Positions 37,165 to 45,765 of a stretch of DNA of 64,000 bases are shown here, one piece after another (position 1 is the first letter of the stretch; every line of letters begins with the position of its first letter). The position numbers and the translations under genes are program-made. The notes beneath the pieces are model-generated. The model was given only the letters and a program-made list of their open reading frames with translations. It searched no databases and was not told the DNA's origin. Source of the DNA: JARRKC01 sp037388505 (GTDB taxonomy: Bacteria > Acidobacteriota > UBA6911 > RPQK01 > JAPXNP01); contig JARRKC010000001.1 in the NCBI GenBank assembly GCA_037388505.1, positions 62,001 to 126,000 on the forward strand, read 5' to 3'.

Positions 37165-37734
37165 GTGAAGCTCCGGAGAGCGACGCCACTGCTGTCTCTA
37201 CTTCTATTAACGTTGGCCTGCGGCAGATCTTTGGAGAAGCAGACCGAAGAGCAAGTCAGAACACTGGCTGGGGCAAACTGGGATCAAGATCAGGTCAGCG
37301 TCACGAACATCCGGCAGGAGGCGGGTGGACATGCCGTCGCGGATGTCACCGTCACGACCGCAGTAACGCTGCGCGAAGAGAACGGGAAGTGGCAACTGGA
37401 TGAGATCCGCCTCGACGACCATTGGTGGGAGAAGGTGAATCGGATCGTCTCTGCGATCCAAGCCGCCCGGGCTGCCGAGACAAAGACCCGAATGGACGAG
37501 ATTCGTCAGGGAGTGGATGAATTCCAAAGAGCCAACGGACAAGTCCCACAGACATCCAGCTTCGTCGAACTGATCGACAAGCTCAATCCCCGCTTTCTCG
37601 AGCCTGTCATTCGGCTCGACGGTTGGCAGAGCGCCTTCGCTTACCGCTCCCTGGGGCCGGACCGCTTCGTGCTCACTTCTCCCGGCCCGGATCGAAAGCT
37701 GGGCACCCCTGATGACATCGTCGTAGAACAATGA
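37165..37734 (+). CDS. Lipoprotein with pseudopilin-like (GspG-type) C-terminal domain
   Basis: 189 residues. Signal peptide with lipobox LTLACG, so predicted lipid-anchored. The C-terminal half (DEIRQGVDEFQRANGQVP, then SPGPDRKLGTPDDIV) resembles the type II secretion major pseudopilin C-terminal domain, which is known outside true pseudopilins. GTG start with TATAGT at 37153-37158 ending 6 bases before it. Stop overlaps the next gene (ATGA). Function unknown. Confidence 0.75.
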   Translation: MKLRRATPLLSLLLLTLACGRSLEKQTEEQVRTLAGANWDQDQVSVTNIRQEAGGHAVADVTVTTAVTLREENGKWQLDEIRLDDHWWEKVNRIVSAIQAARAAETKTRMDEIRQGVDEFQRANGQVPQTSSFVELIDKLNPRFLEPVIRLDGWQSAFAYRSLGPDRFVLTSPGPDRKLGTPDDIVVEQ

Positions 37735-38585
37735 AGAGCAAGTTTTTCATCCTGATGGGGTTTCTCCTGCTGGCTCTGGCCATCCTTCCCTTCATGCGCT
37801 CCAGGCCTGCTTCCCTCGACTGGCACCGGGATAAGGATGAAGCCTTTCAGACGGCCCGCGCGACTCACAAGCCGGTGCTCGCCTTTCTGTATGCGGACTG
37901 GTGTACGTATTGTCGACAGATGGACTCGACGACTTTTCGAGATCCTCACGTGATCAAGGACCTGGGCCGGCGCTTCGTGTGGCTGCGGCTCAATGCCGAG
38001 ACCAACCCCGAAGGAGCAGACCTGCAGCGACGCTTTGGGGTGGAGGGCTATCCGACGCTGCTGATCCTGGACGAGAGCGGAAACGAAATCGACCGTCTTT
38101 CCGGTTTTGTCCCACCCGATCAGTTTCCGGAACGGCTCCAGGCGTTGGTCGACGGACCCGATTCTTTTCCCGGCTTGGAACAGCGACTCGAGGAAAACCC
38201 GGACAGTGCCGAAGTGAACTTCAAGATCGCTTCCAAGTATCTTGAACGAAAGCAGTTTCAGGAGGCGGGAGAGCATTTCGGCAGGGCCGTGGCTCTCGAT
38301 CCCGAGAATCAGTCGGGGCTGGCGGATGACGGCCTTTACTATATCGCCGGAACCGAGGCCATGCTCGGACAGGTCGACAAAGCTTTGGCAACCCTGAAGG
38401 AACTTCGCACCCGTTTTCCCCAGAGCGACTACTCCACCGAGTCATCTCTCATGCGTGCCCAGTTGCTCATTCAGAACGGGGAGGATTCAGAAGCCCGGAA
38501 AGTGCTGACCCAGTTCCTGCACGATCATCCCGATCACCGAGCGGCCGCTCAAGTACGGCAGTTGCTCGACCGGAAATCGTTCTAG
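37731..38585 (+). CDS. Thioredoxin-domain / TPR protein, membrane-anchored
   Basis: 284 residues. One N-terminal hydrophobic anchor (FFILMGFLLLALAIL). The thioredoxin-like domain at about 40-145 has the redox pair in DWCTYCRQM and the cis-proline region GYPTLLI. TPR-like helices follow to the end (KIASKYLERKQFQEAGEHFGRAV). Resembles DsbD-gamma/SoxW-type thiol oxidoreductases. It is translationally coupled to the lipoprotein. A second protein with the same plan lies at 43257. Confidence 0.85.
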   Translation: MKSKFFILMGFLLLALAILPFMRSRPASLDWHRDKDEAFQTARATHKPVLAFLYADWCTYCRQMDSTTFRDPHVIKDLGRRFVWLRLNAETNPEGADLQRRFGVEGYPTLLILDESGNEIDRLSGFVPPDQFPERLQALVDGPDSFPGLEQRLEENPDSAEVNFKIASKYLERKQFQEAGEHFGRAVALDPENQSGLADDGLYYIAGTEAMLGQVDKALATLKELRTRFPQSDYSTESSLMRAQLLIQNGEDSEARKVLTQFLHDHPDHRAAAQVRQLLDRKSF

Positions 38586-38616
38586 CCGTCGGCCCGTACC
38601 CTTCGCCAAACCGGCG

Positions 38617-39000
38617 TTATCGTGTTCCCGCTGAAGGCTCGATTGACTGGTCCGTTCCAGCTTTCGCGTGCGTCTGACCGGACTCCCATGTTGGGCTGGT
38701 CCCGCGAATGGAATCGATCACGAACCCGATCGGGGAACACATGGCAAGACGACCCGCGACCCGCAGGTTTCCCAGCCAGAAGCCATCCGCCTCGAGATGC
38801 TGGAGAGCGTAGACCGAACAAGTGGGACGATAGCGACACTTTGCGACGTAACTCGCATAGTGGGACAAATGGCCTCGATAGAAGCGAACTGCGGCGATCT
38901 CGGCCCGGAGGGGGTAGGGAGTGGCCAGGGAGGCGCAGATGAGGAGGCATGCACCCCCCTGGAAAAGCCGTTTTCTCGTGACGATCCTGCTTATTTCCAC
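38617..39000 (-). CDS. yidD: YidD-like membrane protein insertion factor
   Basis: 127 residues from a GTG at 39000. After a hydrophobic leader, the YidD family core is clear: RFYRGHLSHYASYVAK, CRYRPTCSVYALQHLEADG and RLAMCSP. YidD helps insert membrane proteins with YidC and is usually about 70-100 residues beside rnpA and yidC. Here it is isolated and has a longer, signal-like N-terminus. The GTG overlaps the end of the upstream DUF4870 gene, and no strong ribosome site is seen, so the start is uncertain. Confidence 0.72.
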   Translation of the reverse strand: MEISRIVTRKRLFQGGACLLICASLATPYPLRAEIAAVRFYRGHLSHYASYVAKCRYRPTCSVYALQHLEADGFWLGNLRVAGRLAMCSPIGFVIDSIRGTSPTWESGQTHAKAGTDQSIEPSAGTR

Positions 39001-39416
39001 TGATCTGCAAAATCGGCTATCACCGGCAACCGGAATCTCTCGCCGTTGACCGCCTTGATGATGCAGATGATGTGAATGGCAAGAATGCCAAGAGGCAGCA
39101 CAACGCTGAGCAGGCAACCGATGATTTGTCCGACGACGGGGATCATGGCGATGATCAGCAGCACGACCCAAACCACGATCCAGGTGATCGTCAGCACGAT
39201 TCCATACTTAGCATGCCACTGGACTTCCGCATCATCCTTTTCCGTCAACAGCGGGATCAACGCCAGGATCCCGAGATAGGCCAGAATCAACATGATGGTG
39301 CGGTTCTGGGACACTTGTCCTCCGGTCGGTGGCGGCGCCTGTGGTGGCGGAGTTTGGGATGGCGGTGGTGTCTGCGGTCCCTGCGATTGTCCGGATCCCT
39401 GCGGCGTGTCTTGCAT
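38991..39416 (-). CDS. DUF4870/Tic20-like membrane protein
   Basis: 141 residues. A Pro/Gln-rich N-terminus (about 1-38) is followed by three or four membrane segments (IMLILAYLGILALIPLL, GIVLTITWIVVWVVLL). The pattern is that of DUF4870, a Tic20-like family of unknown function. GAGGAG 9 bases before the ATG. Its stop region overlaps the yidD-like start, so the two may be translated together. Confidence 0.82.
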   Translation of the reverse strand: MQDTPQGSGQSQGPQTPPPSQTPPPQAPPPTGGQVSQNRTIMLILAYLGILALIPLLTEKDDAEVQWHAKYGIVLTITWIVVWVVLLIIAMIPVVGQIIGCLLSVVLPLGILAIHIICIIKAVNGERFRLPVIADFADQWK

Positions 39417-39507
39417 TTACTCGTCTCCTCTTTCTTAGCAATCTCCCCAATGAAGCCTGCACAAGTTGAAAATCTGATTAACTACCTAGCATAGGAGCGA
39501 TCGATTC

Positions 39508-40326
39508 TCAAGGGTCGCCCCCCCTGATTGCCAGCCCCTTCTCAGTGACGATCACGGTCTCTCCCTCCCGGGCCATGGGCAGCGGGCCCGGGCGGAAGCC
39601 ATCGGACAGATGGATGAGACGTATCTTCCGTTGAATCTCAGTCGGGAGCCGTAGCAGATCGTCTTCCAGTGTGTGACCCGGCGCCCGGCGACTGGCTTCA
39701 TGATAGATCAGGTCGGCCTCCCACAGCCAGCTTCCCGCCAGTTTGTGATGCCGACCGGCGCTGATTCGACCTCCGCGCAGGAGTTCGTCGAGAAGGGGAA
39801 CCCGGTAGCAGGTGTCCCCGCTGATCCCGATCCGAGAATGGTCGAGCCGGAAACGCAACCCCAGCGTCGGTGTCGGATGCCAATTGTGCCGGATTTCCAC
39901 CCCTATCCGCGGGATCACGCACGTCTCCGAATCCTCGACCAATTCCTGGAAATCGACATAGTCTTCCAGCTGCCTGAGTCGGATCTCTTTCAGGTCCGGA
40001 CTGAACGACTCTTCGAAGCTCGGAAACAGGCGTTCCCTCATCGCCCGATAGACGCGCGCCGACGTGAACAGACGGGTCTTGAGTCCCAGCTCGAATCGGC
40101 GCCAGATGAGCAGCGTCTCGATTCCTCCCGCATGATCTTCGTGAATGTGAGTCAGCAACACGGAATCCAGCTCTTGGCGGTCGATACCCCGCTCATCGAG
40201 GAGCCGGAACAAGCCCGGCGGTCCGTCGATCAACAGCTTCTGGTCGCCGGCTGACAGCAAAAAGCTGGTACCGAAGTGACGCGCGCTGAACGCGTCTCCG
40301 ACACCCAACACCTCGAGCTGAGCCAT
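39508..40326 (-). CDS. Metallo-beta-lactamase-fold hydrolase (RNase Z-like)
   Basis: 272 residues. Metal-binding motif LLTHIHEDHAGGI at about residue 58, a later aspartate in GISGDTCYRV and histidine in LIHLSDGF. The order fits the RNase Z/phosphodiesterase branch of the fold. It lacks the exosite insertion of true RNase Z, so tRNA processing is not certain. Divergent from ribA, 85 bases apart. Confidence 0.85.
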   Translation of the reverse strand: MAQLEVLGVGDAFSARHFGTSFLLSAGDQKLLIDGPPGLFRLLDERGIDRQELDSVLLTHIHEDHAGGIETLLIWRRFELGLKTRLFTSARVYRAMRERLFPSFEESFSPDLKEIRLRQLEDYVDFQELVEDSETCVIPRIGVEIRHNWHPTPTLGLRFRLDHSRIGISGDTCYRVPLLDELLRGGRISAGRHHKLAGSWLWEADLIYHEASRRAPGHTLEDDLLRLPTEIQRKIRLIHLSDGFRPGPLPMAREGETVIVTEKGLAIRGGDP

Positions 40327-40411
40327 GGAAGTTAGTCTCGCAGAAAGGGGCTGACGTTGGTGGGTGCCCCCGGCCCGGTCAATTGACCGTCCCGTGCTAT
40401 ACTTCTGGCCG

Positions 40412-41011
40412 ATGAAAAAGGTGCGTTTGGACCCGGAACAGGTCGTTCGAGCCGAGCTTCCGACCCGCTTCGGGGACTTTGAAATCTACGGCTTTCGAAA
40501 CGAGGAAGATGGAGAGGAAGCCATCGCTTTGGTGAGGGGTGAGATGCCTTTCTCCGGGCAGCCACTGGTCCGAATCCATTCTCAATGTTTCACCGGGGAC
40601 ACCCTGCATTCGCTGCGCTGCGACTGTGGAGACCAGCTCGAACAGGCCTTGGAGCGGATCGGCGAAGCCGAGCAGGGGATCCTCATTTACCAGATGCAGG
40701 AAGGCCGCGGTATTGGCCTGATGAACAAACTCCGCGCCTATACCCTTCAGGACCGCGGCGTCGACACCGTCGAGGCCAACCTGCAGTTGGGCTTCGAAGC
40801 GGACGAGCGGGACTACTGGTTCTGTGCCGAAATCCTCCGGTTTCTGGGCGCGAAACAGGTGCGCCTGATGTCGAACAACCCCGACAAAATCAACGGCCTT
40901 CTGGACGCGGGAATTGAAGTTGTCGAACGGGTGCCTCTGATCGTTCCCTCGAACCCGCTCGTCAGCGGATATCTCCGCACGAAGAAGGAGAAGATGGGAC
41001 ACCTGCTGTAG
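40412..41011 (+). CDS. ribA: GTP cyclohydrolase II
   Basis: 199 residues. First step of riboflavin synthesis from GTP. Zinc site HSQCFTGDTLHSLRCDCGDQL (cysteines three and five) and the QEGRGIGLMNKLRAY catalytic segment are intact. Stand-alone RibA, not fused to a RibB domain. TATACT at 40398-40403 ends 8 bases before the ATG and no ribosome site is present, so a leaderless message is likely. A longer frame from 40364 lies upstream of that promoter and is rejected. Confidence 0.95.
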   Translation: MKKVRLDPEQVVRAELPTRFGDFEIYGFRNEEDGEEAIALVRGEMPFSGQPLVRIHSQCFTGDTLHSLRCDCGDQLEQALERIGEAEQGILIYQMQEGRGIGLMNKLRAYTLQDRGVDTVEANLQLGFEADERDYWFCAEILRFLGAKQVRLMSNNPDKINGLLDAGIEVVERVPLIVPSNPLVSGYLRTKKEKMGHLL

Positions 41012-41039
41012 CAGGGCCCTCCAGAATCAGCTTATCGGG

Positions 41040-41115
41040 ACGAAGTTTCCAGGTTCCAAGGCGTCAAATCCCAAGGTGCCAAATCCCGGGACCATGGGAA
41101 TTGGAGTCCTTGGGC
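41040..41115. repeat. CCAAGG/TCCCAAGG intergenic repeat words
   Basis: Imperfect copies of ccaaggcgtcaaatcc and ccaaggtgccaaatcc are followed by palindromic tcccgggacca and ccttgggccttgggg. The style matches 2964-3025. It lies between the convergent ribA and ubiX genes. Confidence 0.65.
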
Positions 41116-41123
41116 CTTGGGGA

Positions 41124-41705
41124 TTACTCTTCAGCCGGCGGAGTCGTCCATCGTTTCATCCAGGGCATCTCCAGCGCGAAACCATCCAAGGCCCGACCGA
41201 TCGAATGATCGATCAGATCATCGATTGTCTCGGGCTGGTGGTAGAACGAAGGGATCGGCGGAGCGATCACCGCCCCCATCTCCGTGACTTCCACCATTCT
41301 CCTCAAGTGCCCCAGATGGAATGGAGATTCGCGGGGCATGAGAACGAGGCGACGCCTTTCTTTGAGCGTCACGTCGGCGGCTCGCGTCAGCAGGTCCTTG
41401 GTCACGGAACAGGCGATACAGGAGAGCGTGCTCATGGAGCAGGGGACCACGATCATGCCGTCGGTTCGAAAGGATCCGCTCGAGATCGAGGCACCCAGAT
41501 CATCAGGGGAGTAGACCACGTCGGCCAGTGCTTCGACCTGCCGCATCGACCAATCCGTCTCCAGCGCCAGAGTGCGGGCCGAAGCCCGTGTACACACCAG
41601 ATGTGTTTCCACTCCGGGCACCCGACCCAGCAACTCGAGAGTTCGAATTCCCAACATGGCCGCAGAAGCACCGGAGATCCCGACGATCAGCCGTTTCCGA
41701 CTCAT
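41124..41705 (-). CDS. ubiX: UbiX-type flavin prenyltransferase
   Basis: 193 residues. FMN-binding start RLIVGISGASAAMLGIR, then VVPCSMSTLSCIACSVTKDLLTRAADV and RRLVLMPRESPFH, the UbiX/Pad1 signatures. Makes the prenylated FMN cofactor for UbiD decarboxylases; no ubiD is in the window. ATG 41705 chosen over GTG 41711: TAGACT at 41712-41717 ends 6 bases before it, fitting a leaderless start. Convergent with ribA. Confidence 0.94.
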   Translation of the reverse strand: MSRKRLIVGISGASAAMLGIRTLELLGRVPGVETHLVCTRASARTLALETDWSMRQVEALADVVYSPDDLGASISSGSFRTDGMIVVPCSMSTLSCIACSVTKDLLTRAADVTLKERRRLVLMPRESPFHLGHLRRMVEVTEMGAVIAPPIPSFYHQPETIDDLIDHSIGRALDGFALEMPWMKRWTTPPAEE

Positions 41706-41765
41706 CGGCACAGTCTATCGCAGTTCAAAGCTCGAAAACTTCCCGGGTGAGAAATCCGGGAGCGT

Positions 41766-41796
41766 TTGACTGCGCTGCTCCGACACGGTCTACTAT
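41766..41796 (+). promoter_or_regulatory. Putative promoter TTGACT-19-TACTAT for the dicarboxylate symporter
   Basis: TTGACT at 41766-41771 and TACTAT at 41791-41796, 19 bases apart. TACTAT ends 7 bases before the ATG at 41804, which has no Shine-Dalgarno, so the message would be leaderless or nearly so. Confidence 0.5.
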
Positions 41797-41803
41797 CGAG
41801 CGC

Positions 41804-43147
41804 ATGTCCTGGTACCGGAAGCTGCACTGGCAAATCATCATCGGCCTCATTTCGGGCGTAATGTACGGCATTCTGGCAAGCACCACCGGTTTCGAGAAAC
41901 TCACAGCCGACTGGATCAGTCCGTTCGGAACCATCTTCATCCGTCTCCTCAAGTTGATTGCCGTGCCGCTGGTCCTGGCGTCATTGATCTGCGGCGTCGC
42001 CTCGCTGTCCGATCTCAAACGGCTCTCGAGGATCGGAGGCAAGACCATCACCATCTACATCGGCACGACCATCGTCGCGGTGACGATCGGGCTCGTGATC
42101 GTCAACATCTTGAAGCCGGGACATCAGGTGCCCCCTGAGATGCGCGATCAACTCGAGGCGACCTATCAGTCCGACGTCGAATCGCGTACGGATATCGCCC
42201 GTCAAACGCGGGCCCAAGGGCCGCTGCAGCCATTGGTCGACATGGTGCCGGAGAATCTCTTCGGGGCGGCTGCGGACAACCGCAACATGCTCCAGGTGGT
42301 CTTCGTGGCCCTGCTGTTCGGCATTGGTCTGATCCAGGTATCGCCGGACCGTGCTCGACCCGTGATCGGGTTTTTTGAAGGTGTGAACGACGTGATCATC
42401 CGGCTCGTCGATCTCATCATGCTGATGGCGCCGATCGGGGTCTTCGCTTTGATCGCCTCCACGATCACCTCGGTAGCCGGCAATAATCTGACCCAGGTAC
42501 TCGACCTGTTGGGTGCCCTGGGGTACTACTGCATCGCTGTCGTCGGTGGGCTTCTGATTCACACGATGATTACCTATCCGTTGCTGCTGCGTTTCTTTTC
42601 GCCCATGTCGGTCCCTACGTTCTTCCGAGGTATCGGACAGGCCCAGCTGGTCGCTTTTTCGACCAGCTCCTCGGGGGCGACATTGCCGGTCACCATGGAA
42701 CGGTGCCGCGAGAAGCTTGGCGTCTCCGAAGAGATTACGTCGTTCGTTCTTCCCCTCGGAGCGACCATCAACATGGATGGGACAGCCCTGTATCAAGCCG
42801 TTGCCGCCGTCTTCATCGCCCAGGCCGTAGGCATGAATCTGAGCCTGACCCAGCAGCTGATCATCGTGGTAACCGCGGTCCTGGCTTCCATCGGTACCGC
42901 TGCCGTCCCGAGCGCCGGCATCATCATGCTCGTCATCATCCTGCAGGCGATCGGCGTGCCGACTGCCGGCATCGCTCTGATCCTGGGCGTCGACAGGATC
43001 CTGGACATGCTTCGCACTGTCACCAATGTGACCGGAGACGCCACGGTGTCCGTACTCGTGGCATCATCGGAAGGACAACTGGGCGAACCCGAACTCGGAG
43101 ACGAGTCGGACCGGATTCGGGTCAGCTCTTCCAGCCTTTCGGAATGA
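41804..43147 (+). CDS. Dicarboxylate/amino acid:cation symporter (DAACS family)
   Basis: 447 residues. About eight membrane segments and two hairpins; family signatures AFSTSSSGATLPVTME (serine-rich HP1), LGATINMDGTALYQ and the late GVDRILDMLRTVTNVTGD. Takes up glutamate, aspartate or C4 dicarboxylates with Na+ or H+. The start at 41804 matches the MSWYRKLHWQI beginning of relatives; a frame extending to 41528 overlaps ubiX and is rejected. Confidence 0.94.
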   Translation: MSWYRKLHWQIIIGLISGVMYGILASTTGFEKLTADWISPFGTIFIRLLKLIAVPLVLASLICGVASLSDLKRLSRIGGKTITIYIGTTIVAVTIGLVIVNILKPGHQVPPEMRDQLEATYQSDVESRTDIARQTRAQGPLQPLVDMVPENLFGAAADNRNMLQVVFVALLFGIGLIQVSPDRARPVIGFFEGVNDVIIRLVDLIMLMAPIGVFALIASTITSVAGNNLTQVLDLLGALGYYCIAVVGGLLIHTMITYPLLLRFFSPMSVPTFFRGIGQAQLVAFSTSSSGATLPVTMERCREKLGVSEEITSFVLPLGATINMDGTALYQAVAAVFIAQAVGMNLSLTQQLIIVVTAVLASIGTAAVPSAGIIMLVIILQAIGVPTAGIALILGVDRILDMLRTVTNVTGDATVSVLVASSEGQLGEPELGDESDRIRVSSSSLSE

Positions 43148-43256
43148 CCGAAAGATCTTGACCCTCCGCGACCTGGCCGCTCATCATATCTCCCGTCGTA
43201 ACAGTGCAGATTACTCATGGACTAAGTCCTGGCATTGTCATTACGTGAGGAGATGA

Positions 43257-44084
43257 ATGATGCGTTATCTCGTTCCAGTCCTTCTGATTGTCTACTCCTC
43301 TCTCGTCACGGCTCTGCCCCGCGATGTCGAATGGAAATCCAGTTTCCAGCAAGGCCTTGAGGAGGCACGCCGGGACTGGAAGCCGATGCTCATTGACTTC
43401 TGGGCCTCCTGGTGCGAGCCGTGCCGACGGATGGATCGTGAAGTCTACACGGATTCCCGATTCAAGGAGTTGGCGAAGAAGTTCGTGCTCATTCAGATCG
43501 ACGTCGACCGATTCATGGCGACCCAAGCCCGGTACCACGTAGAGGCCCTGCCGACGGTGATGTTCCTCGACCCGTTCGAGATGGAGATCGCCCGCCGCGA
43601 GGGATTTACCCGGGCAAAGGATTTGGCCGCAATCATGAAGGCCGTTCCACCTGACTTTTCTGCACTGTCCGAGATCGCATCGCAGCTCGACGGTGATTCG
43701 AAGACATTTGGCGGTTTCTTCAATCTGGCGGAGTTCTACCGCGCTCACGGCCTGCCTTCGATCAGCAACCGGCACTATCGTGAGGCAATCGATGCCGCAG
43801 ACCCGTCCGTCGACCACAAGCTGGTTGAATTGGCCTTCGGAAAGATCGGGCTGAACGACCTGTCTGCCGGAGACAAGAAGAGCGCCGAGAAGGTCTTCAA
43901 GCAGAGACTCGAGAAGTGCCCTGGCTGTCCCATGACTCCCATGCTCCTGATGGGTCTGGGCAAGACCTATTTCGAGATGAAGAAGAATTCGCGGGCAAGA
44001 AAGGTCTTTGAAGAGCTTCTGCGAGACTATCCCGACAGCGAGTATGCGGCTGTCGCCCGCGAAGCCCTCAACGCCCTGAAGTAA
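43257..44084 (+). CDS. Secreted thioredoxin-fold / TPR protein
   Basis: 275 residues with a signal peptide (about 1-20). The thioredoxin-like domain has WASWCEPCRRMDRE and cis-proline ALPTVMFL. TPR-like helices follow (TPMLLMGLGKTYFEMKKNSRARKVFEELL). CEPC resembles DsbD-gamma and thiol-disulfide reductases acting outside the cytoplasm. Same plan as 37731-38585. It is followed at 44174 by a sigma/anti-sigma pair. Confidence 0.87.
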   Translation: MMRYLVPVLLIVYSSLVTALPRDVEWKSSFQQGLEEARRDWKPMLIDFWASWCEPCRRMDREVYTDSRFKELAKKFVLIQIDVDRFMATQARYHVEALPTVMFLDPFEMEIARREGFTRAKDLAAIMKAVPPDFSALSEIASQLDGDSKTFGGFFNLAEFYRAHGLPSISNRHYREAIDAADPSVDHKLVELAFGKIGLNDLSAGDKKSAEKVFKQRLEKCPGCPMTPMLLMGLGKTYFEMKKNSRARKVFEELLRDYPDSEYAAVAREALNALK

Positions 44085-44173
44085 TGGGCCGAGGCCGGCG
44101 AACCTTTTTGATGCTCCGTGCGTTCTTCCTGACAGATCGGCCGGATGGTATAAGTCGATCGGACAAGAGGCGC

Positions 44174-44743
44174 ATGGATCTCGAAGAACTGCTCGAGCGT
44201 TGCCGACGGGGCGAAAACCTTGCCTGGGAAAACCTTGTCCGCCTCTATCAGGGCCGCATCTTCGGTCTGTGTCTTCACTATGTCGGCAATCCGGACGACG
44301 CACGGGACGTCGCTCAGGAGGTCTTCGTGAAAGTCTACCGAAAGCTGCGCTCCTGCCCGGGGGCGGAGCACTTTCTGCCCTGGCTGTTGACGATCTGCCG
44401 AAATGCCTGTCTCGATCACCTCCGGCGGCGCAAGGCTCGACCCCAAACCACCGAGCTGGAGACGGTCCGGTTCGTTCGGGGGCAGGAGCGAAATCCCGAG
44501 GAACAGGCTTTGGCCGACTCGAGAAAGAATCTGTTGTACCGGGCCCTGCAAAGGTTAACGCGGATGAACCGCGAAATCGTGCTGCTCAAGGAGATCCAGG
44601 GCCTCAGCCTGGAAGAAATCTCGACTGTTTTGAGGATACCTCTTGGAACCGCCAAATCACGCTCGCACCGGGCGAGGCTGGAACTGGCGGAGCAACTCTT
44701 GAATATGCCCGAGGCCGAGGGTCGTTTGAAGACAGAGGGTTAG
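44174..44743 (+). CDS. RpoE-type ECF sigma factor
   Basis: 189 residues from MDLEELLERCRRG, with AAGAGG close upstream. Region 2.2-2.3 (GNPDDARDVAQEVFVKVYRKL) and 2.4 (FLPWLLTICRNACLDHLRRR); region 4 with EIVLLKEIQGLSLEEISTVL and GTAKSRSHRARLEL. TATAAG at 44149-44154 is a possible -10. A start at 44084 (in the end of the thioredoxin gene) is less likely. The anti-sigma gene follows 7 bases after. Confidence 0.93.
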   Translation: MDLEELLERCRRGENLAWENLVRLYQGRIFGLCLHYVGNPDDARDVAQEVFVKVYRKLRSCPGAEHFLPWLLTICRNACLDHLRRRKARPQTTELETVRFVRGQERNPEEQALADSRKNLLYRALQRLTRMNREIVLLKEIQGLSLEEISTVLRIPLGTAKSRSHRARLELAEQLLNMPEAEGRLKTEG

Positions 44744-44750
44744 AAGCAAC

Positions 44751-45605
44751 ATGCGGTGCGAAGAGTTCGAGCAACGGCTGGCCGGCTTGACTGCCGGGCG
44801 CCTGAGAGATCCGGAGGAAGACGCCTGTCTTCGGCATGCCGCGACCTGTGCCAAGTGCACGCGGCTGTTGGAGACCGCGCGCGGAGACTGCCGGGTTGAA
44901 CCCCCGAACGGGCTGCTCGAGAGTGTGCTCGAGCAAACGACGGGCCGAGCCTGCGGGGACGCGCGGGAATTGCTCTGCGACTTTGTGGATGGAACTCTTC
45001 CTCACGGCGAGGACGCGTTGCTGAAGGGCCATCTACGGGTTTGTCCACGATGTCGGGCCCTCGCTGATTCGCTCGAGATCTCCCATGTTTTGCTGGCGGA
45101 GCTGGCCGAAGCGGATCCCGGTCCCGGCTTTACCGCTTCGGTCCTCGAGGAAACGAATCGTCTACCGCAGCGACCCGAGCAATCCGTTGATGCGCTCCTG
45201 GCTTTCGTCCGTTCTTTGTTTCTCCGACCCCGTTTTGCGCTCGAGGCTGCCTACGTCGGCGCATTGCTTCTCTTCGGTCTTTACGGCCTCATCCCCGGTG
45301 AGCCGCTGCAGCCCAAGTTCTTCTCCGCCGGTCCAACCGTGACCGAGATGCATCAAAAGGCGACTCGATTTACTTCGGCTGCTGTTGCCGACCTTTCGAA
45401 TCGCAGCCGAAGTCTTGAAATCCTGGCCTCAGCCTGGACAAAGACAACGGGTGAGACGCTGAGAGTCTACTCGGCGACGACGTTCGTGGAACTCGAAGGG
45501 CGCTATGCCGGCGTATGCACCTGGCTCGCCGAGACTTGGCAGAATGCACGGTTCCGCGCAGGAAGAGAATGGAATGAGCTTACCGATGGTCGACCGGGTT
45601 CCTAG
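44751..45605 (+). CDS. Anti-sigma factor with two zinc-finger domains
   Basis: 284 residues. Two zf-HC2-like motifs: HAATCAKC (about residue 27) and HLRVCPRC (about 95), then one TM at about 165-182 (AAYVGALLLFGLYGLI) and a roughly 100-residue extracytoplasmic part. The second motif sits in a standard CDFVDGTLPHGEDALLKGHL context. Two ZAS domains in one protein are uncommon and may hold two sigma molecules or mark a duplication. Pairs with the upstream sigma factor. Confidence 0.87.
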   Translation: MRCEEFEQRLAGLTAGRLRDPEEDACLRHAATCAKCTRLLETARGDCRVEPPNGLLESVLEQTTGRACGDARELLCDFVDGTLPHGEDALLKGHLRVCPRCRALADSLEISHVLLAELAEADPGPGFTASVLEETNRLPQRPEQSVDALLAFVRSLFLRPRFALEAAYVGALLLFGLYGLIPGEPLQPKFFSAGPTVTEMHQKATRFTSAAVADLSNRSRSLEILASAWTKTTGETLRVYSATTFVELEGRYAGVCTWLAETWQNARFRAGREWNELTDGRPGS

Positions 45606-45765
45606 TCGTGGCGAACCTCTTCGCCAATCCGTGCGTTAGTCCTCTGGAACAAGCTGCTGACGAGACCACGGCACCAGCGTGAGCTGCTGAACCGGGTCGA
45701 GATGGATCCGAAAGGATCGGCTGAGTTCCGATGCAGTTACACCGAGAGATCGGAGGAGAATCAAC

